From Leclercia sp. S52 (GTDB lineage: Bacteria; Pseudomonadota; Gammaproteobacteria; Enterobacterales; Enterobacteriaceae): a stretch of 64,000 nt of DNA. The translations under genes and the position numbers were made by a program. The stretch is taken from the NCBI RefSeq assembly GCF_039727615.1, contig NZ_CP152474.1, forward strand, positions 2,480,001-2,544,000, in the 5' to 3' direction. This document shows positions 9,757-18,645 of the stretch, in pieces; position 1 is the first letter of the stretch; each line of letters begins with the position of its first letter. The notes below the pieces were generated by a model, which was given only the letters and a program-made list of their open reading frames with translations, was not told the origin of the DNA and did no database searches.

Positions 9757-10284
9757 TTAGCGGGGATAATGGATCAGCGAGTGAAAGTGCACCGTCTGGC
9801 CGCTGCTGTTGCGGTAGGCGTGCGGTTTATCCCCGGCAAAACGCAGGCCGGTATCGGGGAGCAGCGTCTGCCAGACGCCGTCGATCTGCATCTCCAGTTC
9901 CCCGCTGATCACCACCACGTGCTCAATCACCCCGGCTTCGTGCGGCGTGGATTCGCTGATCGCGCCCGGCGCGAGGGTGATGGAGAAGTGGTCATACTTC
10001 AGCGTCTCGTCCCAGGGGAACAGCGGTTTGACCACCATCGCCTGCTGCTGTGGGTCGAACACCGGCGGGTTCTCCGCTTCGGGCGTAATAAAGGTCGAGA
10101 ACGGCACGTTCAGCCCGGTAGCAATTTTCCACAGCGTGGAGACCGTCGGGCTGGATTCGTTGCGCTCCACCTGGCCGAGCATCGCTTTCGACACCCCGGT
10201 CTCTTCCGCCAGCTTCGACAGGCTCCAGCCGCGCGCCTGACGCAGCGTTTTCAGTGTGATGGCAAGATGTTGTGTGATGTCCAT
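9757..10284 (-). CDS. sutR: XRE-cupin transcriptional regulator SutR (YdcN)
   Basis: 175 residues: an N-terminal helix-turn-helix (residues about 11-60, RQARGWSLSKLAEETGVSKAMLGQVERNESSPTV..) and a C-terminal cupin (about 105-170, ESTPHEAGVIEHVVVISGELEMQI..). In E. coli SutR acts on sulfur-utilisation genes. It is divergent from the transporter ydcO, with two identical 11-base repeats between them that could be its operator. Confidence 0.9.
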   Translation of the reverse strand: MDITQHLAITLKTLRQARGWSLSKLAEETGVSKAMLGQVERNESSPTVSTLWKIATGLNVPFSTFITPEAENPPVFDPQQQAMVVKPLFPWDETLKYDHFSITLAPGAISESTPHEAGVIEHVVVISGELEMQIDGVWQTLLPDTGLRFAGDKPHAYRNSSGQTVHFHSLIHYPR

Positions 10285-10321
10285 GGTCCCTCCCGTTGCC
10301 GCGAGTGTAGCACTTGTATGC

Positions 10322-10362
10322 TATAACGCACAGTGATACATTTGCGGCTGTTATAACGCACA
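10322..10362. promoter_or_regulatory. Direct repeats, probable SutR operator
   Basis: TATAACGCACA occurs at 10322-10332 and again at 10352-10362, exactly 30 bases apart (about three DNA turns). They lie in the 89-base space between sutR and ydcO, where an autoregulator that also controls ydcO would bind. The link to SutR is inferred from position. Confidence 0.6.
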
Positions 10363-10373
10363 ACGGAGTTCCC

Positions 10374-11540
10374 ATGCGCCCATCTTCGCTCACCTTTCCC
10401 ACCCTGTTAGCGGGTTTTGTTGCCGTGCTGGTGGGTTACGCCAGCTCTGCCGCCATCATCTGGCAGGCCGCTGCGGCGGCAGGCGCGACGGCACCGCAGA
10501 TCGCCGGCTGGATGACGTCGCTGGGGATCGGCATGGGGATCAGCACCCTGGCGCTGTCGTGGTGGTATAAAGCCCCGGTGCTCACCGCCTGGTCCACGCC
10601 CGGTGCCGCCCTGCTGGCGACCAGCCTGCAGGGGGTAACGCTGTCAGAGACCATCGGCATCTTTATCTTTGCCAATGCCCTGATCCTGATTTGCGGGGTT
10701 AGCGGCCTGTTCGCCCGGTTGATGAAAATTATCCCTCATTCGTTGGCAGCGGCGATGCTTGCAGGCGTCCTGCTGCGCTTTGGCCTGCAGGCCTTCAGCA
10801 ACCTGGAGGGGCATCTGCTGCTGTGCGGGAGTATGCTGCTAGCCTGGCTGCTGACCAAAGCCTTTGCCCCGCGCTATGCCATCGTGGCGACCCTGCTGGT
10901 GGGCAGCGCGGTGGCGATGCTGAAAGGTGACGTTGTCACAGATAAATTAAGCTTCGCGATCGTCATGCCGGAATTTATCGCCCCGACCTTTAATCTGACC
11001 ACGCTGATAAGCATCGGTCTGCCCTTCTTCCTGGTGACCATGGCCTCGCAGAATGCGCCGGGATTCGCCACGCTTAAAGCCTCCGGCTATCCGGTGGCCG
11101 TCTCGCCGCTGATCGTCTTTACCGGCGGGCTGGCGCTGCTGCTGTCGCCGTTCGGGGTGTATTCAATCTGCATCGCGGCGATCACCGCCGCCATTTGCCA
11201 GAGCCCGGATGCGCACCCGGATGCCGATAAGCGCTGGCTGGCCGCCGCGGCAGCGGGTGTTTTTTATCTGCTGGCGGGGATTTTCGGCGGCTCGATTAGC
11301 GGGCTGATGGCGGCCCTGCCGCTAAGCTGGATCCAGACCCTGGCAGGACTGGCGCTGCTGGGCACCATCGGCGGCAGTCTGCATCAGGCGCTGCACAATG
11401 AGGCCGAACGCGATGCTGCTGTCGTGACCTTTCTGCTTACCGCCAGCGGCGCGACCCTGGCCGGGATCGGCTCGGCGTTCTGGGGATTAGTGGCGGGCGG
11501 CGTCTGCTACGCCCTGCTGTTACGCACCCGACGCGCGTAG
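10374..11540 (+). CDS. ydcO: BenE family inner-membrane transporter YdcO
   Basis: 388 residues, about 12 hydrophobic segments. The BenE (benzoate/H+ symporter-like) family is recognisable from GYASSAAIIWQAA, VLTAWSTPGAALL, IPHSLAAAMLAG and FLVTMASQNAPG. The physiological substrate is not known. ATG 10374 aligns with the E. coli start; an upstream in-frame ATG at 10314 would run through the repeat operator and is unlikely. The 3' end overlaps the convergent AraC gene by 21 bases. Confidence 0.9.
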   Translation: MRPSSLTFPTLLAGFVAVLVGYASSAAIIWQAAAAAGATAPQIAGWMTSLGIGMGISTLALSWWYKAPVLTAWSTPGAALLATSLQGVTLSETIGIFIFANALILICGVSGLFARLMKIIPHSLAAAMLAGVLLRFGLQAFSNLEGHLLLCGSMLLAWLLTKAFAPRYAIVATLLVGSAVAMLKGDVVTDKLSFAIVMPEFIAPTFNLTTLISIGLPFFLVTMASQNAPGFATLKASGYPVAVSPLIVFTGGLALLLSPFGVYSICIAAITAAICQSPDAHPDADKRWLAAAAAGVFYLLAGIFGGSISGLMAALPLSWIQTLAGLALLGTIGGSLHQALHNEAERDAAVVTFLLTASGATLAGIGSAFWGLVAGGVCYALLLRTRRA

Positions 11541-12392
11541 CTGGGACGGGGTCAGCCCGGTGGCGGCGCGAAAGCGATTGCTGAAGTGGCTGGCGGAGCT
11601 GAACCCGCAGGCCAGGGCGATCTCGGTTAGCGGCTGACGCGTATGTCGCACCAGGGTTTTGGCCTTCTCCATCCGCCGCTGCATCACATACTGGTGCGGC
11701 GCCATCTGCATCGACTGACGGAACATGCGGGCAAAATGAAACTCGCTTAAGCTCGCCTGCGCGGCCAGATCCGCTAAGGTCAGCGGCTGCGCCAGATTCT
11801 CTTCGATAAAGCCCAGCAGGTTGCGCAGCACGAACGGCGACAGGCCGCCCGTGACCGTCGGCAGCGCCCACTGCACGTTGCTGTAATGCTGCACCAGATG
11901 GGTCAGGAGCAGCGTGGAGGCGGTACTCAGGGTGAGCTGATTGGCCGACTGCTGCCAGTCGCAGCCGAGGATAAAATGGCGATACAGGGCGGTTATGCTG
12001 GCGTCGTCGCCAAACAGATTTTCGTCGAGGGTCAGGCTGTAGGGGCTTTTGTCCCAGATCTGCTCGCCGACCTTGCGCAGGTGATCGTCGGTACAGTAAA
12101 GGTGGATAAACGACAGATCGTCGCGAATATCCCAACTGGACTCACTCTCTTTCGGCATCAGGCAGAAACGGTCCGGGCCGCCGCCGTTTTTCCAGCCCGC
12201 GCTGGTTTTGTGATAGCTCTCGTAGCCGTCGGCAATATAGAGGCTCAGGGTGTGGTGATCGCAATATTGTGTAATGGTGTCGCGTTTATTTGACCAGGCC
12301 GCCAGCTGGATCCCTGAATTCAGCGCCACGGCATTGTGCAATACCGCTTTATGTCTGCGCAGATTTTCAAAGGCACCGTACATCTCAGCCAT
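11520..12392 (-). CDS. AraC family transcriptional regulator
   Basis: 290 residues. The C-terminal 100 residues form the double helix-turn-helix: LTLADLAAQASLSEFHFARMFRQSMQMAPHQYV and LTEIALACGFSSASHFSNRFRAATGLTPSQLR. The N-terminal 180 residues are a divergent sensor domain with no effector motif I recognise. It is divergent from the EamA transporter at 12579, so that gene is the likely target. Start set at ATG 12392; GTG 12398 is an alternative. Confidence 0.88.
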   Translation of the reverse strand: MAEMYGAFENLRRHKAVLHNAVALNSGIQLAAWSNKRDTITQYCDHHTLSLYIADGYESYHKTSAGWKNGGGPDRFCLMPKESESSWDIRDDLSFIHLYCTDDHLRKVGEQIWDKSPYSLTLDENLFGDDASITALYRHFILGCDWQQSANQLTLSTASTLLLTHLVQHYSNVQWALPTVTGGLSPFVLRNLLGFIEENLAQPLTLADLAAQASLSEFHFARMFRQSMQMAPHQYVMQRRMEKAKTLVRHTRQPLTEIALACGFSSASHFSNRFRAATGLTPSQLRASGA

Positions 12393-12578
12393 AACCACTC
12401 ACACATTGATGAATAAGAATCAACAAGTCTAAAAAGATCTGCCATTCAGTGCCAGTCCTCTTCACTCTGCGTGTGGAAAAAAGCGCAAGAATATGCAAGT
12501 CCGGCGCAAGTCTGTGAAAGAAGGCCCTTCTTCCTGCCGCCATACTGGGACCAGACTTTGCTGATAAGAGAAATAACG

Positions 12579-13475
12579 ATGAATGCATTATTGTACGCGC
12601 TGGTAGTTGTTATCTGGGGAACGACCTGGATTGCCATCTTCTTACAACAGGGGCCTGTGCCTGCCCCGGTCTCGATTTTCTGGCGCTTTGCCGTTGCCAC
12701 CGCCACCATTATGACGGTGCTGCTGCTCCTGCGCCGCCTGCGTCCGCTGGCCTTGCGCGACCACCTGTTTTGCGGCCTGCAGGGCTGCTGCGTCTTCTGC
12801 TTCAATTTCTGGTGCTTTTACACGGCAGCGGCGTATATCAATACCGGCCTCGAATCGGTGATTTTTTCGATGGCGGTGCTGTATAACGCCCTGAACAGCT
12901 TCCTGTTCTTTGGCCAGCGCCCGCCGACACGCTTCTGGCTGGCGGCGGCGCTGGGGCTGCTCGGCATTATCACCCTGTTCTGGAACGACCTGTTAGCCAG
13001 CGGCTGGAGCGCCGGTCTGCTGTTCGGCATTGCCCTGTCGGCGCTGGGGACCTACGGCTTCTCACTCGGCAATATGATCAGCCTGCGCCACCAGCGCAAC
13101 GGCCTGGAGACCATGACCACCAACGCCTGGGCGATGCTGTACGGCACGCTGGTGATGGGGGCGATTGCGCTGATCCGCGGGGATGACTTTACCCCGGTCT
13201 GGTCGGTGAGCTATATGGGTGCCCTGCTCTATCTGGCGCTGTTTGGCTCGGTGATTGCGTTTGGTGCTTACTTCACGCTGGTTGGGCGGATTGGCGCGGG
13301 CAAAGCGGCGTACAGCACCCTGCTGTTTCCGCTGGTGGCGCTCTCATTCTCGACGGTGTACGAGGGGTATGTCTGGCACAGCAATGGGATTACAGGGTTG
13401 CTGCTGATTTTAACAGGGAATCTGGTGATGTTTGCCCGACCGGAGAACTGGTTTAAACGGCTGAGAACGGCGTAA
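12579..13475 (+). CDS. EamA/DMT family exporter
   Basis: 298 residues with ten predicted membrane helices in the two-repeat EamA layout (first repeat starting ALLYALVVVIWGTTWIAIF, second from SAGLLFGIALSALGTYGFSLG). Members export amino acids or other small metabolites; this one's cargo cannot be told from sequence. ATG 12579 is preceded by AAGAGAAATAACG. Probably controlled by the divergent AraC gene and ended by the strong hairpin at 13479-13504. Confidence 0.88.
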   Translation: MNALLYALVVVIWGTTWIAIFLQQGPVPAPVSIFWRFAVATATIMTVLLLLRRLRPLALRDHLFCGLQGCCVFCFNFWCFYTAAAYINTGLESVIFSMAVLYNALNSFLFFGQRPPTRFWLAAALGLLGIITLFWNDLLASGWSAGLLFGIALSALGTYGFSLGNMISLRHQRNGLETMTTNAWAMLYGTLVMGAIALIRGDDFTPVWSVSYMGALLYLALFGSVIAFGAYFTLVGRIGAGKAAYSTLLFPLVALSFSTVYEGYVWHSNGITGLLLILTGNLVMFARPENWFKRLRTA

Positions 13476-13478
13476 AAA

Positions 13479-13504
13479 AAACCGGCCTGCGTGATGCAGG
13501 CCGG
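13479..13504. terminator. Bidirectional rho-independent terminator
   Basis: ACCGGCCTGC-GTGAT-GCAGGCCGGT is a 10-base-pair stem. On the minus strand, the side serving the DUF3313 gene, it is followed by a T run (the A run TAAAAAAAACC on the plus strand). It sits exactly between two convergent genes. Confidence 0.8.
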
Positions 13505-13511
13505 TATGGTG

Positions 13512-14183
13512 TTATTTGGTTTTATTCACATCAAACATGGTGGCATCGGTCGCCATGTCATCAACAACCTGCTTCAGGGTCGCGAAGGTCATTGGCGTAC
13601 TTTCGTTATTCAGCTCTTTACCTTCACCCTTACGAACCACTTTGATGACCGGCTTATTGGTTTTGGAGTCAATCAGCTCGCCTTCAAAGTAAAGGTGGGT
13701 ATCCATAGTACGGTGACCGGTTGCCATCTGGGTACCGGCAACGACCAGCGCAACAGGGACCACTTCATAGAACTGCAGGCCTTCTTTCTGCGAGCTCACA
13801 CCGGTGATAGCGCCACGGAAGATCAGGCTGCGTGAACCAGGCGTCGTCACAATCGGTTTACGCTGACCGATAGCGGTTTTCATTTTGGTGTTGGTGTAGT
13901 TTAACAGTTCATCCAGCGTGCGTTGACCGATCTGGGTGGTTGGCTTTGGTGCCGGATAATAGGTGATATTGTTCCAGATAATGCTGTCGTAGTTTGCTTC
14001 GTTATAAGACGGATCAACCCAGCGCAGCGTCGGTTTACCCGATGCAGAGGTGGTTTGCTGGAGCCCAGAGTAGTCTTTTAAAAAGCCTGAATATTGATCA
14101 GGCGCAGCCACTTTTGATGCACAGCCAGCGAGAAGCAACAGGCCGGAGAGCGCGGCAACTTTAAATAAAGTATTAGTACGCAT
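13512..14183 (-). CDS. DUF3313 family lipoprotein
   Basis: 223 residues with a lipoprotein signal: SGLLLLAGCASK places the lipidated Cys near residue 20. The mature part (FLKDYSGLQQTTSASGKPTLRWVDPSY..) is the DUF3313 pattern. No biochemical role known. ATG 14183 gives a standard signal peptide; the longer frame back to 14276 adds a non-signal leader and was not used. Confidence 0.82.
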   Translation of the reverse strand: MRTNTLFKVAALSGLLLLAGCASKVAAPDQYSGFLKDYSGLQQTTSASGKPTLRWVDPSYNEANYDSIIWNNITYYPAPKPTTQIGQRTLDELLNYTNTKMKTAIGQRKPIVTTPGSRSLIFRGAITGVSSQKEGLQFYEVVPVALVVAGTQMATGHRTMDTHLYFEGELIDSKTNKPVIKVVRKGEGKELNNESTPMTFATLKQVVDDMATDATMFDVNKTK

Positions 14184-14323
14184 AATGGGTGTGTCCCTGT
14201 TAAGTGCAAATATGCAATTGAAGTTATAGCAAATGTTGGCTGAAAGAAAAGTGACAAAAAATGATGAAGACAGCACAAATTGAAAAAAAACTGCCCGCCA
14301 TTATGACGGGCAGCGTTAAGCGT

Positions 14324-15916
14324 TTATTTTATATCCACTTGCCAGAATAAATGTTTACCGAACGGGTCAATTTCGTAACCTGTTACTTCCTTGCGTACGG
14401 GCTCAAAAATAGTTGAGTGCGCAATCATTACAGCCGGCATTTGATCGTGCATCATTTGCTGCGCCTGTTTATATAACGCAATCCTTTTATTCTGATCGGT
14501 AATTGATTTCGCCTCAGCAATAATTTTATCAAATGGCGGATAACACCATTTCGCGGAATTAGACCCTCCGTTGGCCGAGGTGCAGGTAAAGAGCGGGCCA
14601 AAGAAATTATCCGGGTCGCCCGTTGCCGTGGTCCAGCCCATCAGCGCCGCCTGATGCTCGCCGCCCTTCACCCGCTTGAGGTATTCCCCCCACTCGTAGG
14701 TGACGACTTTGGTCTGCACGCCGACTTTCGCCCAGTCGGCCTGGATCATCTCGGCCATCCGTTTGGCATTAGGGTTATAGGGGCGCTGCACCGGCATGGC
14801 CCACAGGTCGATAGTCATCCCGTTGGCAAAACCGGCCTCTTTCAGCAGGGCTTTGGCTTTTTCCGGATCGTAATCGTAGTCTTTCAACTCACTGTCGGCG
14901 CTCCAGACGCCTGGTGGCAGCAGGTTTTTCGCGGCGGTGCCGGTACCCTGGAAGACCGCCTCAATAATCGCCGGTTTGTTGATCGCCATCGCCAGCGCCT
15001 GGCGTACCTTGACGTTATCCAGCGGCGGTTTTTGCGTGTTGAACGACAGGAAACCGGTATTAAGACCCGCCTTGCTCATCAGGTTGAGATCGTTGTTGGC
15101 CTTCATCCGCGGCAGATCGGCGGGGTTCGGGAACGGCATCACCTGGCACTCGTTTTTCTCCAGCTTGGCGAAGCGCACCGAGGCATCCGGAACGATGGTG
15201 AACACCAGGCGATCCAGTTTGGCTTTGCCCTGCCAGTACTCCGGGAACGCGGTAAACAGGATGCGCGAGTCCTTCTGGTACTTCGCCAGCTTGAACGGCC
15301 CGGTGCCGATCGGCTCCATGTCCACCTTCTCCGGGGTGCCGGCTTTCAGCATTGCGTCGGCATATTCGGCGGAGAGGATGGAGGCGAAGTACCAGGCGAG
15401 GTCAGCCACGAATGGCGCTTCCGGGTGAGCGAGGGTGAAGCGCACCGTATGGTCGTCCACTTTATCGATGGCGGTGATCAGCTTGCCGAACTCCAGGCTC
15501 TCGAAGTTGGAATAGTTGCCGTTGGAGACGTTGTGATAGGGATGGTTAGCGTCTTTCTGACGCATAAACGAGAAGATCACATCATCGGCATTAAAGTCTC
15601 GCGTCGGCGTGAACAGCTTGTTGCTCTGGAACTTCACCCCTTTGCGCAGATGGAAAGTATAGACCTTGCCATCCTCGCTGACGTCCCAGCTTTCGGCCAG
15701 GCTCGGCACCAGATGGGTGGTGCCCGGGGTAAAATCCACCAGCCGGTTATACACCGGTACGGCGCTGGCATCCACGCTGGTGCCCGAGGTATAAAGTTGC
15801 GGGTTAAAGTTCTCCGGCGATCCTTCCGAACAATAGACCAGCGTTTTAGCGGCAACGGTGGAACTGACCGTCAGCGCGGCTACGGTCAGAGCCAACGTTG
15901 TGAGGTTGCTTTTCAT
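14324..15916 (-). CDS. DppA-like periplasmic peptide-binding protein
   Basis: 530-residue family 5 solute-binding protein with a signal peptide (MKSNLTTLALTVAALTVSSTVAA). It closely follows DppA: KTLVYCSEGSPENFNPQLYTSGTSVDA, PIGTGPFKLAKYQKDSR, and the C-terminal disulfide region FTCTSANGGSNSAKWCYPPFD. DppA binds dipeptides and haem in E. coli. No permease or ATPase gene accompanies this copy, so it must use another Dpp/Opp system. It is divergent from a PepT-like peptidase, sharing 114 bases of regulatory space. Confidence 0.88.
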   Translation of the reverse strand: MKSNLTTLALTVAALTVSSTVAAKTLVYCSEGSPENFNPQLYTSGTSVDASAVPVYNRLVDFTPGTTHLVPSLAESWDVSEDGKVYTFHLRKGVKFQSNKLFTPTRDFNADDVIFSFMRQKDANHPYHNVSNGNYSNFESLEFGKLITAIDKVDDHTVRFTLAHPEAPFVADLAWYFASILSAEYADAMLKAGTPEKVDMEPIGTGPFKLAKYQKDSRILFTAFPEYWQGKAKLDRLVFTIVPDASVRFAKLEKNECQVMPFPNPADLPRMKANNDLNLMSKAGLNTGFLSFNTQKPPLDNVKVRQALAMAINKPAIIEAVFQGTGTAAKNLLPPGVWSADSELKDYDYDPEKAKALLKEAGFANGMTIDLWAMPVQRPYNPNAKRMAEMIQADWAKVGVQTKVVTYEWGEYLKRVKGGEHQAALMGWTTATGDPDNFFGPLFTCTSANGGSNSAKWCYPPFDKIIAEAKSITDQNKRIALYKQAQQMMHDQMPAVMIAHSTIFEPVRKEVTGYEIDPFGKHLFWQVDIK

Positions 15917-16030
15917 CGCGTTTTCCTGTCTTTTAATTTGACGGCTAATGAATTTTTGTCGTGCCAAACCATAAATAACACTAAAGTGATTTTGCAAACA
16001 CCTGATAACTCAAATAAAGAAGGATCCACC

Positions 16031-17260
16031 ATGGCTTCAGCGCTCGCCAGACAATTAACCCAACGCTTCTTCCGCTACCTGGCCATCACCAGCCAGAGCG
16101 ATCCGAAGGTAAAAACCTTGCCCTCCACTCCCGGCCAGCACGAGATGGCGCGGGCGCTGGCGATGGAGCTACAAACGCTGGGTCTGGACGATATTGTGAT
16201 CGACGAATTTGCCACCGTCACCGCCGTCAAAAAGGGCAATGTCCCCGGCGCGCCGCGGATCGGTTTTATCACCCATATCGATACCGTCGACGTCGGATTG
16301 TCACCGGATATTTATCCGCAGATCCTCACATATACCGGAGATGATCTCTGTCTTAACGCTGAAAAAGATATCTGGCTGCGGGTCAGCGAACACCCGGAAA
16401 TTCTGGCCTACCCCAATGAAGAGATCATCTTCAGCGATGGCACCAGCGTGCTGGGTGCTGACAACAAGTCGGCGGTGACCGTGGTAATGACCCTGCTGGA
16501 GAACCTCACTGATGATCATCAGCATGGCGATATCGTGGTGGCCTTCGTGCCGGATGAAGAGATTGGCCTGTGTGGGGCGAAAGCGCTGGATCTGGCCCGC
16601 TTTGACGTCGATTTTGCCTGGACCATCGACTGCTGCGAACTGGGAGAGATTGTTTATGAGAACTTCAACGCGGCGGCGGCGGAAATTCGCTTCACCGGCG
16701 TGACGGCGCATCCGATGTCGGCGAAAGGCGTACTGGTAAACCCGCTGCTGATGGCCACCGATTACATCAGCCACTTCGATCGTCTGCAAACCCCTGAGCA
16801 CACCGAAGGCCGCGAAGGCTATATCTGGTTTAACGGCATCCAGGCCGGGCAAAACGAGGCGGTGCTGAAAGCCAATATTCGCGATTTCGATCGCGACAGT
16901 TTTGCCGCGCGTAAGGCGCAAATTGGCGACGTCGCAGAGAAGATCGCCGCGCAGCACCCTACCGCGAAGGTGAGCTGGCATATCGAAGATACCTACAGCA
17001 ACATCAGTAACGCAGTGGGAGAAGATCGTCGCGCGATCGACCTGATGTTCGAGGCGATGGAAAGCTTAGGCATCACACCGAAACCGACGCCAATGCGCGG
17101 CGGCACCGACGGCGCGGCACTCTCGGCAAAAGGGCTGTTGACCCCGAACTTCTTCACCGGTGCCCACAACTTCCACTCGAAGTTTGAGTTTTTACCGCTG
17201 AAATCGTTCGAGGCCTCGTATAACACGGCGCTGCAGCTCTGTTTGCTGGCGGCACGATAA
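16031..17260 (+). CDS. PepT-like tripeptidase (M20 metallopeptidase)
   Basis: 409 residues. M20 zinc peptidase ligands can be placed: FITHIDTVD (His/Asp), LGADNKSAV (bridging Asp), VPDEEIGLCGAK (catalytic Glu pair), TIDCCELGE (Asp) and the terminal HNFHSKFE (His). The order and IRGG-like MRGGTDGAALS block are those of peptidase T, but identity to E. coli PepT is clearly partial, so this is a paralogue. ATG 16031 has AAGGAT just upstream. The frame is open far upstream (to 14654) only because of the GC-rich antisense gene. Confidence 0.88.
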   Translation: MASALARQLTQRFFRYLAITSQSDPKVKTLPSTPGQHEMARALAMELQTLGLDDIVIDEFATVTAVKKGNVPGAPRIGFITHIDTVDVGLSPDIYPQILTYTGDDLCLNAEKDIWLRVSEHPEILAYPNEEIIFSDGTSVLGADNKSAVTVVMTLLENLTDDHQHGDIVVAFVPDEEIGLCGAKALDLARFDVDFAWTIDCCELGEIVYENFNAAAAEIRFTGVTAHPMSAKGVLVNPLLMATDYISHFDRLQTPEHTEGREGYIWFNGIQAGQNEAVLKANIRDFDRDSFAARKAQIGDVAEKIAAQHPTAKVSWHIEDTYSNISNAVGEDRRAIDLMFEAMESLGITPKPTPMRGGTDGAALSAKGLLTPNFFTGAHNFHSKFEFLPLKSFEASYNTALQLCLLAAR

Positions 17261-17263
17261 CTG

Positions 17264-17297
17264 GAAATAACCCGGTCATAGAATGACCGGGTTATTT
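17264..17297 (+). terminator. Rho-independent terminator of the PepT-like gene
   Basis: AATAACCCGGTCAT-AGA-ATGACCGGGTTATT is a 14-base-pair stem with a three-base loop followed by TATCTTA. It also lies at the 3' end of the convergent immunity-like gene. Confidence 0.8.
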
Positions 17298-17300
17298 ATC

Positions 17301-17735
17301 TTACTTAACCTGACGCGATTTATCGGCGTTCAGTTCTTCCCAGGATGCTTCAAGTATCCACAGACACTGAGCACCATCGATTGTCGCTAACAACGCTTTG
17401 CGAGTACGTTGGTAGAACGCCTCGACCTCGGTCGGTGATGTCTCGCTCGGTGGGGTACAGACAATATCGCTGCCAATCATATGCGGCCATTTTCCTGCGT
17501 CAATAGCTCGTAACGCTCTGAGAGTAGCGACGGTGTTGGTTGACAGAGCTGAGGCCATCGCGTCTTCCAGTTGCTGCGCCTGCCTAACGTCGGCAATAGC
17601 AGCCAGCGTCGGGGTCTGTTCAATCCACTGAGCCTCGCCAGCAGCCACGCCACGCAGAGCAGCAGGCCAATCTGTTCCTCCAGCCGTTGCCGAAAATGAG
17701 GCAGCAGACAGCAGCAAAACGGTCAGGCACTTCAT
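17301..17735 (-). CDS. Putative periplasmic immunity protein for the Tlde1-like effector
   Basis: 144 residues with a Sec signal peptide (MKCLTVLLLSAASFSATAG). The mature protein has no motif I recognise. It overlaps the stop of the Tlde1-like gene by four bases (ATGA), the classic spacing of an effector and its immunity gene. Tlde1 attacks peptidoglycan in the periplasm, so a periplasmic antidote (Tldi1) is expected just here. Function is inferred from location and export only. Confidence 0.65.
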   Translation of the reverse strand: MKCLTVLLLSAASFSATAGGTDWPAALRGVAAGEAQWIEQTPTLAAIADVRQAQQLEDAMASALSTNTVATLRALRAIDAGKWPHMIGSDIVCTPPSETSPTEVEAFYQRTRKALLATIDGAQCLWILEASWEELNADKSRQVK

Positions 17736-18088
17736 CGCACCACCTCCAGATCGCCGCCATCGCGGAGTATCTGCCGACGGGTCGACAGCGAAAGAATAAT
17801 ACAGCCTGCAGATGCGAACCCTGCGGGACCTTCTATGCGCTCGCCATGTATACGAAACGCTGAACGACCAAAAGTTTCGCCGATGGTCTGCTCAAGAATA
17901 ATGGTCACAGGCCCCTTAGAATTCGAATGTCCCGCGATTTTATAGGTCCCTCTTGGTAGAGGACCCAGTCCTTTTACATGCTGGCGGTCCGGGTTATTTT
18001 TATTAGTGAGTGCGCCGGAATAGCCGGATTCTATTAGCTTGCCGTCTTTATACATTTTGCCGGTCGACTGCTCATACTTCCATCCCAT
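17732..18088 (-). CDS. Tlde1-family L,D-transpeptidase-like T6SS effector
   Basis: 118 residues, matching the DUF2778/Tlde1 domain that cuts or exchanges peptidoglycan cross-link peptides in rival cells. Visible marks: the GxLPRGTYKI strand (GPLPRGTYKIAGHS, residues 42-55), His81 in FRIHGER, and Ser93-x-Gly-Cys96 in FASAGCIIL, which give the His/Cys catalytic pair of L,D-transpeptidases. There is no signal peptide, as expected for a protein delivered by the type VI system. An hcp remnant ends 11 bases upstream of the start and AAGGAG provides the ribosome site. Confidence 0.8.
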   Translation of the reverse strand: MGWKYEQSTGKMYKDGKLIESGYSGALTNKNNPDRQHVKGLGPLPRGTYKIAGHSNSKGPVTIILEQTIGETFGRSAFRIHGERIEGPAGFASAGCIILSLSTRRQILRDGGDLEVVR

Positions 18089-18098
18089 AACGCTCTCC

Positions 18099-18333
18099 TT
18101 ATGCCGTTTTACGGTCGTTCCAGCTGTCTGGAGGCATCGATCTCTTTATCGAATGAATAAGGGGAATGTACACGCAGGCTGGTTGCCTTGCCTTTGTGCT
18201 TGTCGGTAGGTTGCATTACGCCATGGTTAAGGCCGATGATCTCAATGCTGCCCTCGCGCCCACGGACATCGACTGAGCCTTTTATATCCGCACCACCATG
18301 GTCTTTAAGCCATAAATATGTGGGGATTGCCAT
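18099..18333 (-). pseudogene. hcp (type VI tube protein) with an internal deletion
   Basis: The first 67 codons are a normal Hcp start (MAIPTYLWLKDHGGADIKGS.., FDKEIDAS near residues 61-67). Immediately after DAS, the DNA jumps to the last codons of an hcp gene: in another frame 18128-18099 reads DSWNDRKTA and stops with TAA, the usual Hcp C-terminus. As written the frame ends earlier at RQLERP (stop at 18109). About 85 codons are therefore missing and the remainder is out of frame. The ancestral gene was probably a full hcp carrying Tlde1 as its neighbour cargo. No other T6SS genes are in the window. Confidence 0.8.
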
Positions 18334-18537
18334 TTTGGTTAAACTCCATTTAAGAAAATCCTGATATGTTAAGCACTTACGTGCAACCTCAAGCTATAGA
18401 CCAAAAAACAACCCGTCAATGTCTTAACTACGTGGATAAAAAACAATCTGCAATTTCATTGATGTAAATAAAAAAGGCCGGGAATATCCGGCCTGAGTCT
18501 GATAACGAACCTGTATAAACCTTGCGCCCGCATTTAT

Positions 18538-18612
18538 GCCGGGTGGCGGCTTCGCCTTACCCGGCCTACGTAGTGACCTTGTAGGCCCGTGCAAGCGAAG
18601 CGCCGCCGGGCA
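18538..18612. repeat. REP/BIME-type palindromic repeats
   Basis: Two REP-like units in opposite orientation: GCCGGGTGGCGGCTTCGCC..ACCCGGCCTACG and TAGGCCCGTGCAAGCG..GCCGCCGGGC. The same motif family recurs at 21948, 34221, 43622 and 47189. The rest of the 18334-18645 gap holds the presumed hcp promoter and a small hairpin (GGCCGGGAATATCCGGCC near 18476). Confidence 0.8.
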
Positions 18613-18645
18613 ATCACACCGCAGAGGAATCGGTGCGGTATGATG

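Noticed and set aside
14654..16030. Long in-frame extension upstream of the PepT-like gene
   Set aside because: It is antisense to the DppA-like gene, has no family features and bypasses a good ribosome site at 16020; GC-rich antisense frames are commonly open here.
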